Of a stretch of DNA of 64,000 nucleotides, positions 1 to 8,249 are shown piece by piece; within the stretch, counting starts at the first letter, position 1, and each line of letters begins with the position of its first letter. Position numbers and translations under genes: made by a program. The DNA lies in NCBI GenBank assembly GCA_945869265.1, contig CAMBOI010000005.1, forward strand, positions 1 to 64,000, written 5' to 3'. The stretch comes from an uncultured Prevotella sp. Its GTDB lineage: Bacteria; Bacteroidota; Bacteroidia; Bacteroidales; Bacteroidaceae. The notes beneath the pieces are model-generated. The model searched no databases and was not told the origin of the DNA. It saw only the letters and a list, made by a program, of their open reading frames with translations.

Positions 1-23
1 TGGATTTCCGTGCCCCTTAATTA

Positions 24-58
24 ATTAGGAATTAGGAATTAGGAATTAGGAATTAAAT
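24..58. repeat. heptanucleotide repeat (ATTAGGA)4
   Basis: Four exact tandem copies of ATTAGGA run from 24 to 51 and end in a degenerate ATTAAAT unit, just upstream of the small ORF at 69. The same heptamer, in the opposite orientation, recurs at 30561-30595 and 36745-36765, so this is one member of a family of intergenic heptamer arrays. Confidence 0.85.
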
Positions 59-68
59 CTGTGGAGAA

Positions 69-176
69 ATGACTCAGGAGAATAAATCGAGGCTTATTAA
101 GTTTCTATGGAATCTTGCCTCAGCAATATTGGCGGCGGTAGGAACCGCACTTGGAGTGAGCTGCGCAGTGGCGTGA
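69..176 (+). CDS. smalltalk-like mini-protein (35 aa)
   Basis: A 35-residue ORF with a polar, basic N-terminus (MTQENKSRLIKF) followed by a short hydrophobic helix and a GVSC-like end (TALGVSCAVA). This matches the short Bacteroidetes 'smalltalk' proteins: charged head, one hydrophobic segment, small-residue or Cys tail. In other genomes these sit downstream of an HU-like DNA-binding protein and an N-acetylmuramoyl-L-alanine amidase; here the upstream DNA lies outside the window, so that context cannot be checked. Function is unknown. Its size and the heptamer array directly upstream keep confidence moderate, but the shape of the peptide and the strong terminator after it support a real gene. 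Confidence 0.6.
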   Translation: MTQENKSRLIKFLWNLASAILAAVGTALGVSCAVA

Positions 177-225
177 TGTCGGGGTTGATGCCCCGAGATT
201 AATAAATTAAAGAAATAAAGAATTA

Positions 226-276
226 AAAAGGGCACGGAGTGCAGAGGAAATCTCTGACGCTCCGTGCCTTTTTTGT
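226..276. terminator. bidirectional intrinsic terminator
   Basis: A 9-bp perfect stem, GGCACGGAG (231-239) with CTCCGTGCC (260-268), is followed by a T-run on the + strand and preceded by AAAAAG, which gives a T-run on the - strand. It lies between the small ORF ending at 176 (+) and the gene ending at 284 (-), so it can serve both. A shorter hairpin (CGGGG/CCCCG, 180-195) precedes it. Confidence 0.85.
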
Positions 277-283
277 GTGTTGA

Positions 284-514
284 CTACATATACTGGTTGA
301 TGCGATTGAACGAGGCGATATATGCCCTCAGACGCATGATGAGGTCGGTCTTCTCGGGCGAGAGGACTCCCTTGTTGAGCATCTTGCGGTTGTATTTCAA
401 CCAGTTGAGTATGCGCTTCTCTTCAAGGTGATGACGCGAGGGCCCGCGGTGGTTCTCACTGACGAATGTCCATATCGCGTCGTATTTGGATTGCCAAGTG
501 ATATCTCTTTTCAT
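284..514 (-). CDS. small helicase-associated (HA)-domain-like protein, 76 aa
   Basis: The protein starts MKRDITWQSKYDAIWTF and continues with spaced aromatic and hydrophobic positions (NWLKYNRKMLNKG, then L..E..DLIMRLRAY). This resembles the helicase-associated domain found in repeats at the C-terminus of some Bacteroidetes helicases and also as short stand-alone proteins. I chose the ATG at 514 because the longer reading frame to 631 would run through the -7 box at 557-564. The start is about 35 bases downstream of the expected transcription start. No catalytic motif is visible. Function unknown; nucleic-acid binding is only an inference from the fold resemblance. Confidence 0.6.
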   Translation of the reverse strand: MKRDITWQSKYDAIWTFVSENHRGPSRHHLEEKRILNWLKYNRKMLNKGVLSPEKTDLIMRLRAYIASFNRINQYM

Positions 515-556
515 ATACTGTTTTCTTACTAAGTGCAATAGATGTGAATACGGGTG

Positions 557-564
557 CAAAGTTA
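557..564 (-). promoter_or_regulatory. -7 box TAACTTTG for the 76-aa gene
   Basis: On the - strand the sequence reads TAACTTTGCACCCG, a match to the Bacteroidetes -7 consensus TAnnTTTG with the common CACC extension. It is 43 bases upstream of the ATG at 514. Confidence 0.7.
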
Positions 565-669
565 CGAAGATTTTCGATAAAGGACACCATACAACGTGGA
601 AAAAAAGGTGAGGAGTGTTAAAATTTAACAAAAAATGAATTATTATTTGATACTTAGCCGATGTTTTCC

Positions 670-677
670 TATCTTTG
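670..677 (+). promoter_or_regulatory. -7 box TATCTTTG for the FAH-porU-porV unit
   Basis: TATCTTTG matches TAnnTTTG. It sits 15 bases upstream of the ATG at 693, implying a leader of only about ten bases. A possible TTG start at 675 lies inside this box and is therefore unlikely. Confidence 0.7.
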
Positions 678-692
678 CATAAAAAACAAAAG

Positions 693-1310
693 ATGAAGAT
701 ATTTGCAATAGGAATGAATTATATCCAGCACAATAAAGAGCTGGATGGTGCGTTATATAAACCAGAGAACCCCGTGATATTCACCAAGTGCGACTCGGCG
801 CTGCTGAAGGACCGCAAACCCTTCTTCATCCCCGACTGGAGCAAGCAGGTGGACTACGAGACCGAGGTGGTGGTGAGAATATGCCGACTGGGAAAGAGCA
901 TACCCGAGCGATTTGCCCACAGATACTACGACGCAGTGACTGTGGGTATCGACTTCACGGCGAGGGACATACAGAAACCAATGCGCGACAAGGGTATGCC
1001 GTGGGACCTCTTTAAGGGATTCGACGGCTCGGCTGCCATCGGCGAATGGGTGGAGAAGGAGAAATTCCTCAATCTGCAGGCAATGAGATTCCACCTCGAC
1101 ATCAACGGCAAGACGGTGCAGCAGGGAGTGACGAGCGACATGCTCTTCACCATCGACCAGATAATAGCCTATATCAGCCAGTTCTTCACGCTGAAGACGG
1201 GCGACATACTATATACGGGTACTCCTGCGGGCATAGGACCTGTGCACATCGACGACCACTTGGAGGGTTATCTCGAAGACAGGAAGGTGCTCGACTTTTA
1301 TTGTAAATGA
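693..1310 (+). CDS. fumarylacetoacetate hydrolase family protein
   Basis: A 205-aa protein of the FAH fold (2-hydroxyhepta-2,4-diene-1,7-dioate isomerase / acylpyruvase-like). Visible family signatures are KPENPVIFTK near the N-terminus, the metal-binding acidic pair in DYETEVVV, a second acidic site in VGIDFTARD, the lid-type segment GMPWDLFKGFDGSAAIG, and the C-terminal LYTGTPAGIGPV. Such enzymes use Mg or Mn to cleave or decarboxylate 2-oxo or 1,3-diketo acids; the substrate cannot be read from sequence. There is no signal peptide, so it is cytoplasmic. The stop overlaps the porU start (ATGA), so the two are translationally coupled. That pairing of a metabolic enzyme with a secretion protease looks like operon convenience rather than shared function. 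Confidence 0.85.
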   Translation: MKIFAIGMNYIQHNKELDGALYKPENPVIFTKCDSALLKDRKPFFIPDWSKQVDYETEVVVRICRLGKSIPERFAHRYYDAVTVGIDFTARDIQKPMRDKGMPWDLFKGFDGSAAIGEWVEKEKFLNLQAMRFHLDINGKTVQQGVTSDMLFTIDQIIAYISQFFTLKTGDILYTGTPAGIGPVHIDDHLEGYLEDRKVLDFYCK

Positions 1311-4300
1311 ATAGAGTGATATTATTGGCAATCGTTGCCATCTTGGGATTTGCGACATCAAGGGCGCAATACTTCAACCTGACCGCCGAGGAGGTCAGGA
1401 TAGACGGTCGTTTGCCAATATTCAACCACTCCTTCGACCTCGGCACCGACTACGACTCGTCGGCTGCCTACGAGGTGGAACTGGTATATCCACAGTTTAT
1501 CGACATGTCGAAAGCCGACATCGCCCGACTGCAGAAGATTGCCCACGACTCACTACCCGAACAGCCTGTGGTGAACTGCCACTTGTCGGTGGAGCGCAAG
1601 GTGGGCAAGATGGACGTATGGCTGCTGCCGCTGGTGTATCGCGACGGCAGATACCAGAAGATGGTGAGCTTCGGGCTCAACCTCGTGCGCAAGTCGCCAC
1701 GCCGTGCAGCCGCCACGAGGGCAGCGGGCGAGGGGAGATACGCCAACAACAGTGTGCTGAGAGAAGGCCGGTGGGCGAAGATAAGAGTGGGCGAGAGCGG
1801 TGTGCATCAGTTGACGCCCGAGGTGATCAAGAAGGCTGGATTCAGCGACTTGGCGAGGGTGAAGGTGTATGGATACGGAGGAGCTCTGCAACCCGAGAAG
1901 CTCACTGCCGACTATCTTGCCGCCACCGACGACCTCAAGGAGATAGTCACATACGCCACGGCAGGGCGCAAGCTCTTCATGGCCCAAGGCCCTGTGTCGT
2001 GGAAGAACGACGGTGAGCGCGTGCGCAATACATATTCTAATTATGGATATTACTTCATCACCGAAGGCGACGAACCGCTCACTGCCGACAGTGCCTCATT
2101 CGTGGCTTCGCTCTATCCCGATGGGGATTTTAACTCCAAGCAAGCCACACATGCCATATATGAGGTGGACGACTATGCATGGTTTCACGGAGGCAGACAC
2201 CTGTATGACAGTCGTGAAATTGACGATGGCGACACGCATGAATATACACTAAATCTGAGTTCGGACGACGGTTCGGGTTCTATCACCATCGCCCTCACTG
2301 CAGATGACGCCACGGCAGCCACAGTGACGGTCAACGACACATCTTTTAATATATCCATATCCGCCCCAGGCTCTTACGACGCCGCAACCCTCGCCACAAG
2401 GACATTCGCGCTGCCGAACATCGTCAATGGCGACAACAAGGTGACTGTCACCCAGAACGGCTATGCCACCATGCGCCTCGACTATATCTCGATGACATCA
2501 AGTGCGGTGATAGCCCCGCCTAATCTCTCGACAGGACAATTCCCCACAGCGGAATACGTATATGGAATAACCAACCAGAATCATCATGCCGACCCGATTG
2601 CCGACATGGTGATCATCATACCCACAACCCAAAAGCAGAGGCAACACGCCGAGCGACTGGCTGAATACCACCGCACGCACGACGGGATGACGGTGAACAT
2701 AGTGCCCGCCGACGAACTCTTTAACGAGTTTTCGAGCGGAACACCCGACGCCACCGCCTATCGCAGATACATGAAGATGCTATACGACAGGGCCTCAACG
2801 CCCGACGAGGCACCTAAGTATCTGCTGCTCTTCGGCGACGGAGCTTGGGACAACCGTATGCTTTCGGAGGGATGGACAACGCTGAGTCCCGACGATTTCC
2901 TGCTTTGCTTCGAGAGTGAGAACTCGCTCAACGACGTGAGCTGCTTTGTGTCAGACGACTTCTTCTGCATGCTCGACGACGAGGAGGAGATACAGGTGGG
3001 TGGCAACTACAACAACTGCACCGGAAAGCCCGACGTGGCTGTGGGCAGACTGCCAGTGAGAAACGACGCCGAGGCGAAATTGCTGGTGGATAAGGTAATA
3101 GAATACGGCAAGAACCCCAATCCGGGAGTATGGCAGAACACCGTGGTGGTGATGGGTGACGACGGAAACAACAACGCCCACATGATCGACGCCGACAATG
3201 TGGCGAAGGTGATTGCCGCAACACGACCGGCTCTCGACGTGAAGAAAATCATGTGGGATGCCTACAAGATGGAGAAGTCGTCCACTGGCAACAGCTTCCC
3301 CGACGCCCGCAATCTCATAACCAAATATATGGCCGACGGGGCACTGATGATGAACTATAGCGGTCATGGAGGTCCCAACCAACTGTCGCATGAGACGGTG
3401 CTGAAGCTAAGCGACTTCAGTGGCATACAATCCAAGACAATGGCTCTGTGGGTGACGGCGGCTTGCGACATACTGCCATTCGACGGACTGGAGGACAACA
3501 TCGGCGAGGCTGCCATCTTCAACGAGAAGGGCGGGGCAATAGCTTTCTATGGCACCACACGCACGGTGTATCAGTTGCAGAACAGCTATATGAACCAGTT
3601 GTTCACCAAGTTTGTGCTGTCGGAATCCGACGGCAAGGATGTCTCGGTGGGCGAGGCTGCGCGAATGGCCAAGGCATCGTTGGCGGGAATGGTGACCGAG
3701 ATACCGGCGGGAATGAAGTATTCCGACCTTAGTGCCAACAAACTGCAATACACACTGCTTGGCGACCCTGCCCTCAGACTCAATATTCCCACCACGGCCA
3801 TCAGGGTGGATAGCGTGAACAACAGTCCGATGGATGAGGCAAGCCTGTTGACACTCAAGGCTGGCGACAAGGTGAAGGTGACAGGCAGCGTGAGCGATGC
3901 CTCGTTTGCCGGCACACTGACGGCAGTGGTGCAGGGAGCAGAGGAAAAGGTGGTGTGCCGACTGCAGAACACAACGAGCGACGGAGCGCAGACGGCATTT
4001 GAATTCCTCGACCGCACTTCTATCATATATAAAGGCCAGAACGCCATTGATGGCGGAAGGTTCGCCTTTGAGTTTGTAGTGCCGAAGGATATCTCATATA
4101 ATGACGGAGAAGGCCGGATTGTGCTTTTTGCCAATAGCGGCGACGGACAAAGACAGATAAACGGAGTGAGCGGTGGAGTGGAGTTCAACGGCACTGGCAA
4201 TCTGCCCCTCGACAGCATCGGACCGTCGGTGTTCTGCTATCTCAACACCCCGTCGTTCGCTAATGGCGACAAGGTGAACGCCACACCATATTTCATGGCT

Positions 4301-4876
4301 GAGATATATGACGAAAGCGGCATCAACGCCACTGGCACTGGTATCGGTCATGACATGACACTTGTCATCGACGGTTCGCATGCCATGACTTACAACCTCA
4401 ACGACTCGTTCTCGTTTGACTATGGCAGCTACCAGAGCGGAAAGGTGGGATTCGCCATTCCGACCCTCGCTACGGGAAGTCACAAACTGATGTTCCGCTC
4501 GTGGGATGTGCTCAACAATTCCTCGGAGGCAGAACTCTCGTTTGTGGTGGATGACAAGTTGGTGCCTGGAGTGTATGACATCGCTGCCACCGACAATCCA
4601 GTGCGCAGCACCACCACATTCATCGTCTCGCACGACAGGGCAGGAATGCCACTGGATGTGGAGATTGAAATCTTCGACCTCTCGGGGCGCAAGGTGGCAA
4701 CGGCTAAGACCAACGAGACTGCCCAGGGCAACACGACGCTCGTGAGATGGGATGCCTGCTCGGTGGGAGGCTCGGCGGTGAGCACTGGAGTGTATCTCTA
4801 CAGGGCCCGCATCACCACTGCCGAGGGAATGATGACATCCAAGGCAAAGAAATTGATTGTGCTAAGCAATAAATAA
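1307..4876 (+). CDS. porU: type IX secretion system C-terminal signal peptidase PorU
   Basis: A 1189-aa protein with signal peptide (MNRVILLAIVAILGFATSRA). Its central peptidase C25 (gingipain-type) domain contains the catalytic His687 in NYSGHGG and Cys720 in VTAACDILPFD, with the family strand VAVGRLPVRN before them. The C-terminus (about 1100-1189) has the DLSGRKVA and STGVYLYRA pattern of a type A sorting domain. PorU is the sortase that removes the C-terminal signal of T9SS cargo at the outer membrane and attaches the cargo to A-LPS; it works with PorV, encoded next. Length is close to PorU of Porphyromonas gingivalis. It is co-transcribed with the upstream FAH gene (4-base overlap) and followed 53 bases later by porV. 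Confidence 0.93.
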   Translation: MNRVILLAIVAILGFATSRAQYFNLTAEEVRIDGRLPIFNHSFDLGTDYDSSAAYEVELVYPQFIDMSKADIARLQKIAHDSLPEQPVVNCHLSVERKVGKMDVWLLPLVYRDGRYQKMVSFGLNLVRKSPRRAAATRAAGEGRYANNSVLREGRWAKIRVGESGVHQLTPEVIKKAGFSDLARVKVYGYGGALQPEKLTADYLAATDDLKEIVTYATAGRKLFMAQGPVSWKNDGERVRNTYSNYGYYFITEGDEPLTADSASFVASLYPDGDFNSKQATHAIYEVDDYAWFHGGRHLYDSREIDDGDTHEYTLNLSSDDGSGSITIALTADDATAATVTVNDTSFNISISAPGSYDAATLATRTFALPNIVNGDNKVTVTQNGYATMRLDYISMTSSAVIAPPNLSTGQFPTAEYVYGITNQNHHADPIADMVIIIPTTQKQRQHAERLAEYHRTHDGMTVNIVPADELFNEFSSGTPDATAYRRYMKMLYDRASTPDEAPKYLLLFGDGAWDNRMLSEGWTTLSPDDFLLCFESENSLNDVSCFVSDDFFCMLDDEEEIQVGGNYNNCTGKPDVAVGRLPVRNDAEAKLLVDKVIEYGKNPNPGVWQNTVVVMGDDGNNNAHMIDADNVAKVIAATRPALDVKKIMWDAYKMEKSSTGNSFPDARNLITKYMADGALMMNYSGHGGPNQLSHETVLKLSDFSGIQSKTMALWVTAACDILPFDGLEDNIGEAAIFNEKGGAIAFYGTTRTVYQLQNSYMNQLFTKFVLSESDGKDVSVGEAARMAKASLAGMVTEIPAGMKYSDLSANKLQYTLLGDPALRLNIPTTAIRVDSVNNSPMDEASLLTLKAGDKVKVTGSVSDASFAGTLTAVVQGAEEKVVCRLQNTTSDGAQTAFEFLDRTSIIYKGQNAIDGGRFAFEFVVPKDISYNDGEGRIVLFANSGDGQRQINGVSGGVEFNGTGNLPLDSIGPSVFCYLNTPSFANGDKVNATPYFMAEIYDESGINATGTGIGHDMTLVIDGSHAMTYNLNDSFSFDYGSYQSGKVGFAIPTLATGSHKLMFRSWDVLNNSSEAELSFVVDDKLVPGVYDIAATDNPVRSTTTFIVSHDRAGMPLDVEIEIFDLSGRKVATAKTNETAQGNTTLVRWDACSVGGSAVSTGVYLYRARITTAEGMMTSKAKKLIVLSNK

Positions 4877-4929
4877 GCTTTTTGGTCGTTTTATCATATA
4901 GACAATTATACTAAGGAAATAAAAGAAAA

Positions 4930-6096
4930 ATGACAAAATCAAGAATACTATCATCGTTGGTGGCATTGATTGTGGCGATTACGGTGGCGGCAGAGGATGA
5001 CAAGCTCAACAACTTCAATCCCGTTGATCATGCCGTGATATCACAGACCATCGCTCCCGACGCAAGGGCTGCCGGTATGGGTGATGTGGGTGCTGCCACC
5101 GACCCCGATGTCAACTCGCAGTTTTGGAATCCTGCCAAGTATCCATTCTGTATCAGCCGTTCGGGCATTGCGCTCAACTACACTCCGTGGTTGCGACAGT
5201 TGGTGAACGACATCGACCTCGCCTACGTTGCCGGATACTATCGCATTGGCGACTATAGTGCGGTGAGCGGTTCGCTCAGATATTTCTCTCTCGGTGAGGT
5301 TTACACATCCGAGGATGAGAACGCCATGACGGTGAAGCCCTACGAGATGTCGCTCGACGTGGCATATTCACTCATGCTCAGCGAGAAATTCTCATTGGCT
5401 GCCGCCATCAGGTGGATATACTCCGACTTGCGCTACAACTACGAGGAGGACTCCAAACCGGCATCGGCTTTTGCCGCAGACCTGGCGATGTACTATCAGA
5501 ACTACATCAACATCGGCAGCCGCGAGTGTCAGCTCGGATTGGGTGTGAACATCAGTAACATCGGTAGCAAAATCTCGTATTATGGCGACGACCGAAGCCA
5601 GTTCTTGCCTGCCAATCTGCGCGTAGGTGCATCGCTGCTAATTCCTGTGGATGAATACAACCGATTTGCCATTTCGGCTGATGCCAACAAATTACTTGTG
5701 CCCACTGTGCCGGCGCAGATGGAGGGCGAGAGCAGTGCCGACTATCAGGCGCGAATCATCGAGGAATACAGTAATGTGAGTGCGATATCGGGTATCTTCA
5801 AGAGCTTCAGCGATGCCCCCGGAGGATTAAAGGAGGAGTTGCAGGAGATACAGTGGAGCGTGGGTGCAGAATATGTGTATCACGACCAGTTCTCCATCCG
5901 CGGCGGTTATCATCATGAGAGTGCCAACAAGGGCAACCGCAAGTACTTTACTGTGGGTGGAGGTTTTAGGATGAATGTCTTCTCGCTCGACGTGGGTTAT
6001 GTCATCTCTACGGCGCAGAGCAATCCGCTCGACCAGACGCTCCGCTTCTCGCTCACATTCGATATGGACGGAATAAAGGACTTGTTCAAACGATGA
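4930..6096 (+). CDS. porV: type IX secretion outer membrane protein PorV (LptO)
   Basis: A 388-aa protein with signal peptide (MTKSRILSSLVALIVAITVAA) and the PorV/PorQ family start, AISQTIAPDARAAGMGDVGA then FWNPAKYPF. The rest is alternating beta strands ending in LRFSLTFDMDGIKDLFKR, as expected for a 14-stranded FadL-like outer-membrane barrel. PorV shuttles T9SS cargo from the translocon to PorU; the gene follows porU directly with no promoter box seen between them. The stop codon merges into a heptamer repeat array that fills the gap to ispF. Confidence 0.92.
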   Translation: MTKSRILSSLVALIVAITVAAEDDKLNNFNPVDHAVISQTIAPDARAAGMGDVGAATDPDVNSQFWNPAKYPFCISRSGIALNYTPWLRQLVNDIDLAYVAGYYRIGDYSAVSGSLRYFSLGEVYTSEDENAMTVKPYEMSLDVAYSLMLSEKFSLAAAIRWIYSDLRYNYEEDSKPASAFAADLAMYYQNYINIGSRECQLGLGVNISNIGSKISYYGDDRSQFLPANLRVGASLLIPVDEYNRFAISADANKLLVPTVPAQMEGESSADYQARIIEEYSNVSAISGIFKSFSDAPGGLKEELQEIQWSVGAEYVYHDQFSIRGGYHHESANKGNRKYFTVGGGFRMNVFSLDVGYVISTAQSNPLDQTLRFSLTFDMDGIKDLFKR

Positions 6097-6099
6097 AAG

Positions 6100-6190
6100 T
6101 TGAAGGTTGAATATTGAAGGTTGAATATTGAATATTGAAAGTTGAATATTGAAGGTTGAATATTGAATATTGAAAGTTGAATATTGTATT
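6100..6190. repeat. 13 in-phase TTGAANN heptamers between porV and ispF
   Basis: From 6100 the sequence is an unbroken series of heptamers: TTGAAGG, TTGAATA or TTGAAAG, and a last TTGTATT, ending exactly at the ispF ATG (6191). Heptamers 3-7 (6114-6148) and 8-12 (6149-6183) are identical, so the array grew by a 35-bp duplication. The array leaves no room for a conventional promoter between porV and ispF. Confidence 0.9.
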
Positions 6191-6667
6191 ATGAAGATTA
6201 GAGTTGGATTTGGATTTGATGTCCACAAGTTGGTGGAAGGACGCGACTTGTGGATGGGAGGAATAAAGATTGAGCATAGCTTGGGACTGCTTGGTCACAG
6301 CGATGCCGACGTGTTGATACATGCCATTTGCGATGCCCTCTTGGGGGCCGCCAATATGCGCGACATAGGGTATCACTTTCCCGATACGTCGGCTGATACA
6401 CTCGACATCGACAGTAAGATACTGCTGAAGAAGACCGTTGACCTCATTGCCACAAAGGGATACACCTTAGGGAATATCGACGCCACCATCTGCGCCGAGC
6501 GACCCAAGATGAACCCTCATATACCGGCTATGAAGGCTTGTCTCGCCTCAATAATAGGATGTGATGAGGACGATGTGTCAATCAAGGCTACAACCACCGA
6601 GAAACTGGGATTTACAGGACGTGAAGAAGGTATCAGTGCTTATGCTACGGTACTGATAGAGAAATAG
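6191..6667 (+). CDS. ispF: 2-C-methyl-D-erythritol 2,4-cyclodiphosphate synthase
   Basis: A 158-aa enzyme of the MEP isoprenoid pathway that converts 4-diphosphocytidyl-methylerythritol 2-phosphate to the cyclic 2,4-diphosphate plus CMP. Visible signatures are GFGFDVH (metal ligands Asp and His), GLLGHSDADVLIHAICDA (third metal His), FPDTS, and the C-terminal KATTTEKLGFTGREEGI. Length is normal for the family. The ATG at 6191 is preferred over an upstream TTG at 6170, which lies in the heptamer array. A short hairpin after the stop (ATTGCC/GGCAAT, 6676-6695) separates it from the convergent guaD gene and may be a weak terminator. Confidence 0.95.
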   Translation: MKIRVGFGFDVHKLVEGRDLWMGGIKIEHSLGLLGHSDADVLIHAICDALLGAANMRDIGYHFPDTSADTLDIDSKILLKKTVDLIATKGYTLGNIDATICAERPKMNPHIPAMKACLASIIGCDEDDVSIKATTTEKLGFTGREEGISAYATVLIEK

Positions 6668-6697
6668 CCACCGCTATTGCCATTTTGCCGGCAATCT

Positions 6698-7165
6698 TCA
6701 ATACTCGGTCTTATCCTCTTTTTCTCTCCACATGTCAAAGGCCTTCAGTGCTTCCTCTCTCATGAGAATCTCTGAAGGTTTTTGTCTTTTCTCTGGAGTG
6801 ACTTCTATTTCCTTATATATGAAATCGTCGTCAAAACCAATGTCAGCGGCATCTTTGCGGTTGTTGGCGAAGTATATCTTGTCGAGATTTGCCCAATAGA
6901 TGGCACCGAGACACATCGGACATGGTTCGCACGATGTGAATATCTCGCAGCCGTTGAGGTCGAATGTTCCCAATACCTTTGATGCCTTGCGTATTGCTGA
7001 TACTTCGGCATGGGCGGTAGGATCGCAGTCGAGGGTAACCCTGTTGGATGCCTCTGCCACTATCTCACCATCGCGTGCAATGACAGCCCCGAAAGGACCA
7101 CCGCCTAACTTTACGCTTTCCTCTGCAAGGCGTATGGCCCTTGTCATGAGTTCTCTTTTGTCCAT
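6698..7165 (-). CDS. guaD: guanine deaminase (cytidine-deaminase fold)
   Basis: A 155-aa zinc deaminase. It shows DPTAHAEVSAIRKA (zinc His and catalytic Glu) and TSCEPCPMCLGAIYWA (two zinc Cys), followed by IGFDDDFIYKEI and the C-terminal TEY. These extra segments match Bacillus-type GuaD closely, including the DPTAHAEV and CLGAIYWA blocks, rather than the tRNA deaminase TadA. It would convert guanine to xanthine in purine salvage. The start at 7165 (MDKRELMTRAIRLAEE) is chosen because the longer frame to 7219 runs over the -7 box at 7206-7213. It is convergent with ispF and divergent from tcdA. Confidence 0.88.
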   Translation of the reverse strand: MDKRELMTRAIRLAEESVKLGGGPFGAVIARDGEIVAEASNRVTLDCDPTAHAEVSAIRKASKVLGTFDLNGCEIFTSCEPCPMCLGAIYWANLDKIYFANNRKDAADIGFDDDFIYKEIEVTPEKRQKPSEILMREEALKAFDMWREKEDKTEY

Positions 7166-7205
7166 ATTTCTTCTGTTATTTGTTGTAGAGTGGATTTTTT
7201 TTCTG

Positions 7206-7213
7206 CAAATATA
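7206..7213 (-). promoter_or_regulatory. -7 box TATATTTG for guaD
   Basis: On the - strand TATATTTGCAG matches TAnnTTTG, 41 bases upstream of the guaD ATG. Confidence 0.65.
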
Positions 7214-7297
7214 CGTCATAAATGTGTAATGACAATATATTTTTTGTTTTTTTTCTTAATAATACCTTCTTATTTTTTATTTTTTCAATGTTTTTTG

Positions 7298-7305
7298 TAT
7301 CTTTG
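7298..7305 (+). promoter_or_regulatory. -7 box TATCTTTG for tcdA
   Basis: TATCTTTGC matches TAnnTTTG, 26 bases upstream of the ATG at 7331. Confidence 0.65.
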
Positions 7306-7330
7306 CATCATATTTATAAATAAATGAGAA

Positions 7331-8083
7331 ATGAATACTGACAGAGAGATATTAAATAGAAGTTTGCTGCTGATGGGGGAGAATGGCATGGAGCGACTTG
7401 GCTCACTGAGGGTTATTATCTTCGGAGTAGGTGGAGTTGGGTCATGGTGTGCCGAGAGTCTTGTGCGCTCTGGTGTGGGACATATTACCATCGTGGATAG
7501 CGACAGGGTGTGTATCACGAACATCAACCGACAGGCCATGGCTACGACAAAGACAGTGGGACAGGTGAAGGTGGAGGCTCTCAAGGATAGGCTTCTTGAG
7601 ATTAATCCGGCCGCCGACATCGACGCAAGACAACAGATATTCTGCGAAGATACTGCCAGAGATTTCGACCTCGACAGTTATGACTATATAGTTGATGCCA
7701 TTGACTCGCTCAAGGACAAGTTACTCCTTATCGAATTAGCCTGCCGCAGCAAGGCTCGATTCTTTTCATCAATGGGGGCTGCATTGAAGATGGACCCGAC
7801 GAAGGTGCAGGTGGCGGAATTCTGGAAGGTGAAAGGTTGTCCGCTTGCTAGAGCCCTTCGTCAGCGTTTCAATAAGATGAAGCGTAAGCCGGCAAGGAAG
7901 TTCAAGTGTGTGTTCAGTGAGGAATTGCTTCAGAACCGAGGAACGGCTGATGCCGATGCAACCGACGGCAGTATGACTTTCGGTAAAGTACAAACTAATG
8001 GTTCTATAATGCACATCACCGCCATCTTCGGACTCACCATCGCCGGACTAATCCTTAATGATGTATATAACTCAACTTATTGA
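7331..8083 (+). CDS. tcdA: tRNA threonylcarbamoyladenosine dehydratase (ThiF/E1 family)
   Basis: A 250-aa E1-like adenylating protein. It has the nucleotide loop FGVGGVGSW, the VDSDRVCITNINRQ segment, DAIDSLKDK, and the TcdA-type FFSSMGAALKMDPT with a C-terminal VFSEE. TcdA converts t6A at position 37 of ANN-decoding tRNAs to the cyclic form ct6A using ATP. E. coli TcdA is about 268 aa, so this is a normal, slightly short member. It is preceded by its own -7 box and appears monocistronic. Confidence 0.9.
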   Translation: MNTDREILNRSLLLMGENGMERLGSLRVIIFGVGGVGSWCAESLVRSGVGHITIVDSDRVCITNINRQAMATTKTVGQVKVEALKDRLLEINPAADIDARQQIFCEDTARDFDLDSYDYIVDAIDSLKDKLLLIELACRSKARFFSSMGAALKMDPTKVQVAEFWKVKGCPLARALRQRFNKMKRKPARKFKCVFSEELLQNRGTADADATDGSMTFGKVQTNGSIMHITAIFGLTIAGLILNDVYNSTY

Positions 8084-8154
8084 AGTGATAATCCATCTGA
8101 TAGACATTCTTTTTCCCGTTGCCAAATAGGAACATTGTTTCTTTACTTCTCTGT

Positions 8155-8202
8155 GTTCAAAAAAACAACGATGGCAACAACTCCACTGAGCTGCTGCCAT
8201 CG
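8155..8202 (-). terminator. intrinsic terminator of the GPH-GH43 unit
   Basis: CGATGGCA (8169-8176) pairs with TGCCATCG (8195-8202). On the - strand the stem is followed by TTGTTTTTTTG. It lies about 50 bases beyond the stop of the GH43 gene at 8250. Confidence 0.75.
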
Positions 8203-8249
8203 CCACCTATTAAATAGTAAGTACTTGTATGATGATTACATGAATTTCA

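Noticed and set aside
180..195. CGGGG/CCCCG hairpin as terminator of the smalltalk ORF
   Set aside because: No T-run follows; the hairpin at 231-268 is the better terminator.
675..692. TTG start for the FAH gene, and similar upstream TTG starts at 6170, 13136, 27761 and 61096
   Set aside because: The TTGs at 675 and 27761 lie in -7 boxes, 6170 in a heptamer array, 61096 before a terminator and promoter; an ATG that fits the family start is available in each case.
6698..7165. tRNA adenosine deaminase TadA
   Set aside because: The C-terminal FDDDFIYKEI segment and DPTAHAEV/CLGAIYWA blocks fit guanine deaminase better.
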